Shown here: positions 63,766 to 64,000 of the stretch, piece after piece
Layout: the number at the start of each line of letters is the position of its first letter
Position numbering within the stretch: the first letter of the stretch is position 1
NCBI RefSeq assembly: GCF_001975705.1
Contig: NZ_CP015093.1
Location: 248,001-312,000 of the forward strand
Source of the DNA: Salipiger abyssi
GTDB taxonomy: Bacteria > Pseudomonadota > Alphaproteobacteria > Rhodobacterales > Rhodobacteraceae
Direction: 5' to 3'
Length of the DNA stretch: 64,000 nt
The notes under the pieces: model-generated
What the model was told of the DNA's origin: nothing
Seen by the model: only the letters and a program-made list of their open reading frames with translations
Databases searched by the model: none
Made by a program: the position numbers and the translations under genes

Positions 63766-64000
63766 AGCTCGTCCTCCCCTTCCCCGGCGGCCCTCCGACC
63801 GGCATCGGCTGTGCGTCTTCCAGAAGGCGCCGCCGGGCATCGCCAGGCTGGCTCGATGCCCTCCGAGTGGCCATGATCCTAGGAGCGCGGTCCTTGCGCT
63901 GTCCAGATGCCCGGACCGCCACAAATCCGGTCAACCGCGCCATTCACCCGAATTTCGCACAAGTCCGGAAACGCTGCGGAAAGCGGCAAAACGGAGACGC
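63766..64000. other. Upstream region of the catabolic cluster, to window end
   Basis: No gene supported; it should contain the promoter of the minus-strand cluster and perhaps the end or start of a regulator beyond the window. Confidence 0.4.

Overview
The window looks like a chromosomal segment of a Rhodobacterales alphaproteobacterium (Roseobacter/Salipiger type). Evidence: high GC with strong third-position bias, the accB-accC-aat-DUF2155-mlaD-NDUFA12 neighbourhood, rpoH, a short-chain fatty acyl regulator, an NDUFA12-type complex I subunit, a GTTC-N7-GTTC LexA box before mmcB, and a tRNA-His without an encoded G-1.

Region 1 (1 to about 13.4 kb) is the right-hand part of an integrative element, whose left end lies outside the window. 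It carries a primase/ATPase-like replication protein, a small hypothetical gene, a serine recombinase with its own res-like site, a GIY-YIG endonuclease, and a defence cargo: hsdM, hsdS, a four-helix KwaA-like membrane protein and the first ~100 codons of a KwaB-like gene. An IS3-family element cuts the KwaB-like gene and abuts the 3' end of a P4-type integrase. No hsdR is present, so restriction and Kiwa-like functions look broken, while methylation may survive.

Region 2 (13.5-24.6 kb) is core or near-core: a degenerate, frameshifted FadB-like multifunctional enzyme; a coiled-coil protein and a DksA-like protein; a sulfide/persulfide operon (MBL dioxygenase, two YeeE-type membrane proteins, a DUF442 sulfurtransferase); a FliM/FliN-like protein; and a solute-symporter histidine kinase with a single-domain response regulator and an ScfR-type regulator.

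Region 3 (24.8-32.2 kb) is a five-gene branched-chain-amino-acid-type ABC transporter operon followed by acetyl-CoA synthetase. With the kinase/regulator genes beside it, this looks like a two-carbon or short-chain carboxylate sensing and uptake module.

Region 4 (32.4-47.4 kb) is housekeeping: accBC, aat, mlaD, NDUFA12, ridA, rpoH, rluD, an acidic RTX-repeat protein, tRNA-Tyr, rlmB, ribB-ribH-nusB, mmcB, GNAT and tRNA-His.

Region 5 (47.5-55.7 kb) is accessory metabolism and regulation: a cytochrome P450, a cytochrome c, two MerR-regulated units, a LysR/EamA pair, a MOSC protein and pdxY.

Region 6 (55.8-63.8 kb) is a seven-gene minus-strand catabolic cluster: ketopantoate-reductase-like enzyme, amidohydrolase, YciI-like protein, a sugar-type ABC transporter and an intradiol ring-cleavage dioxygenase. 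Its substrate is not evident. Its regulator is probably beyond the right edge.
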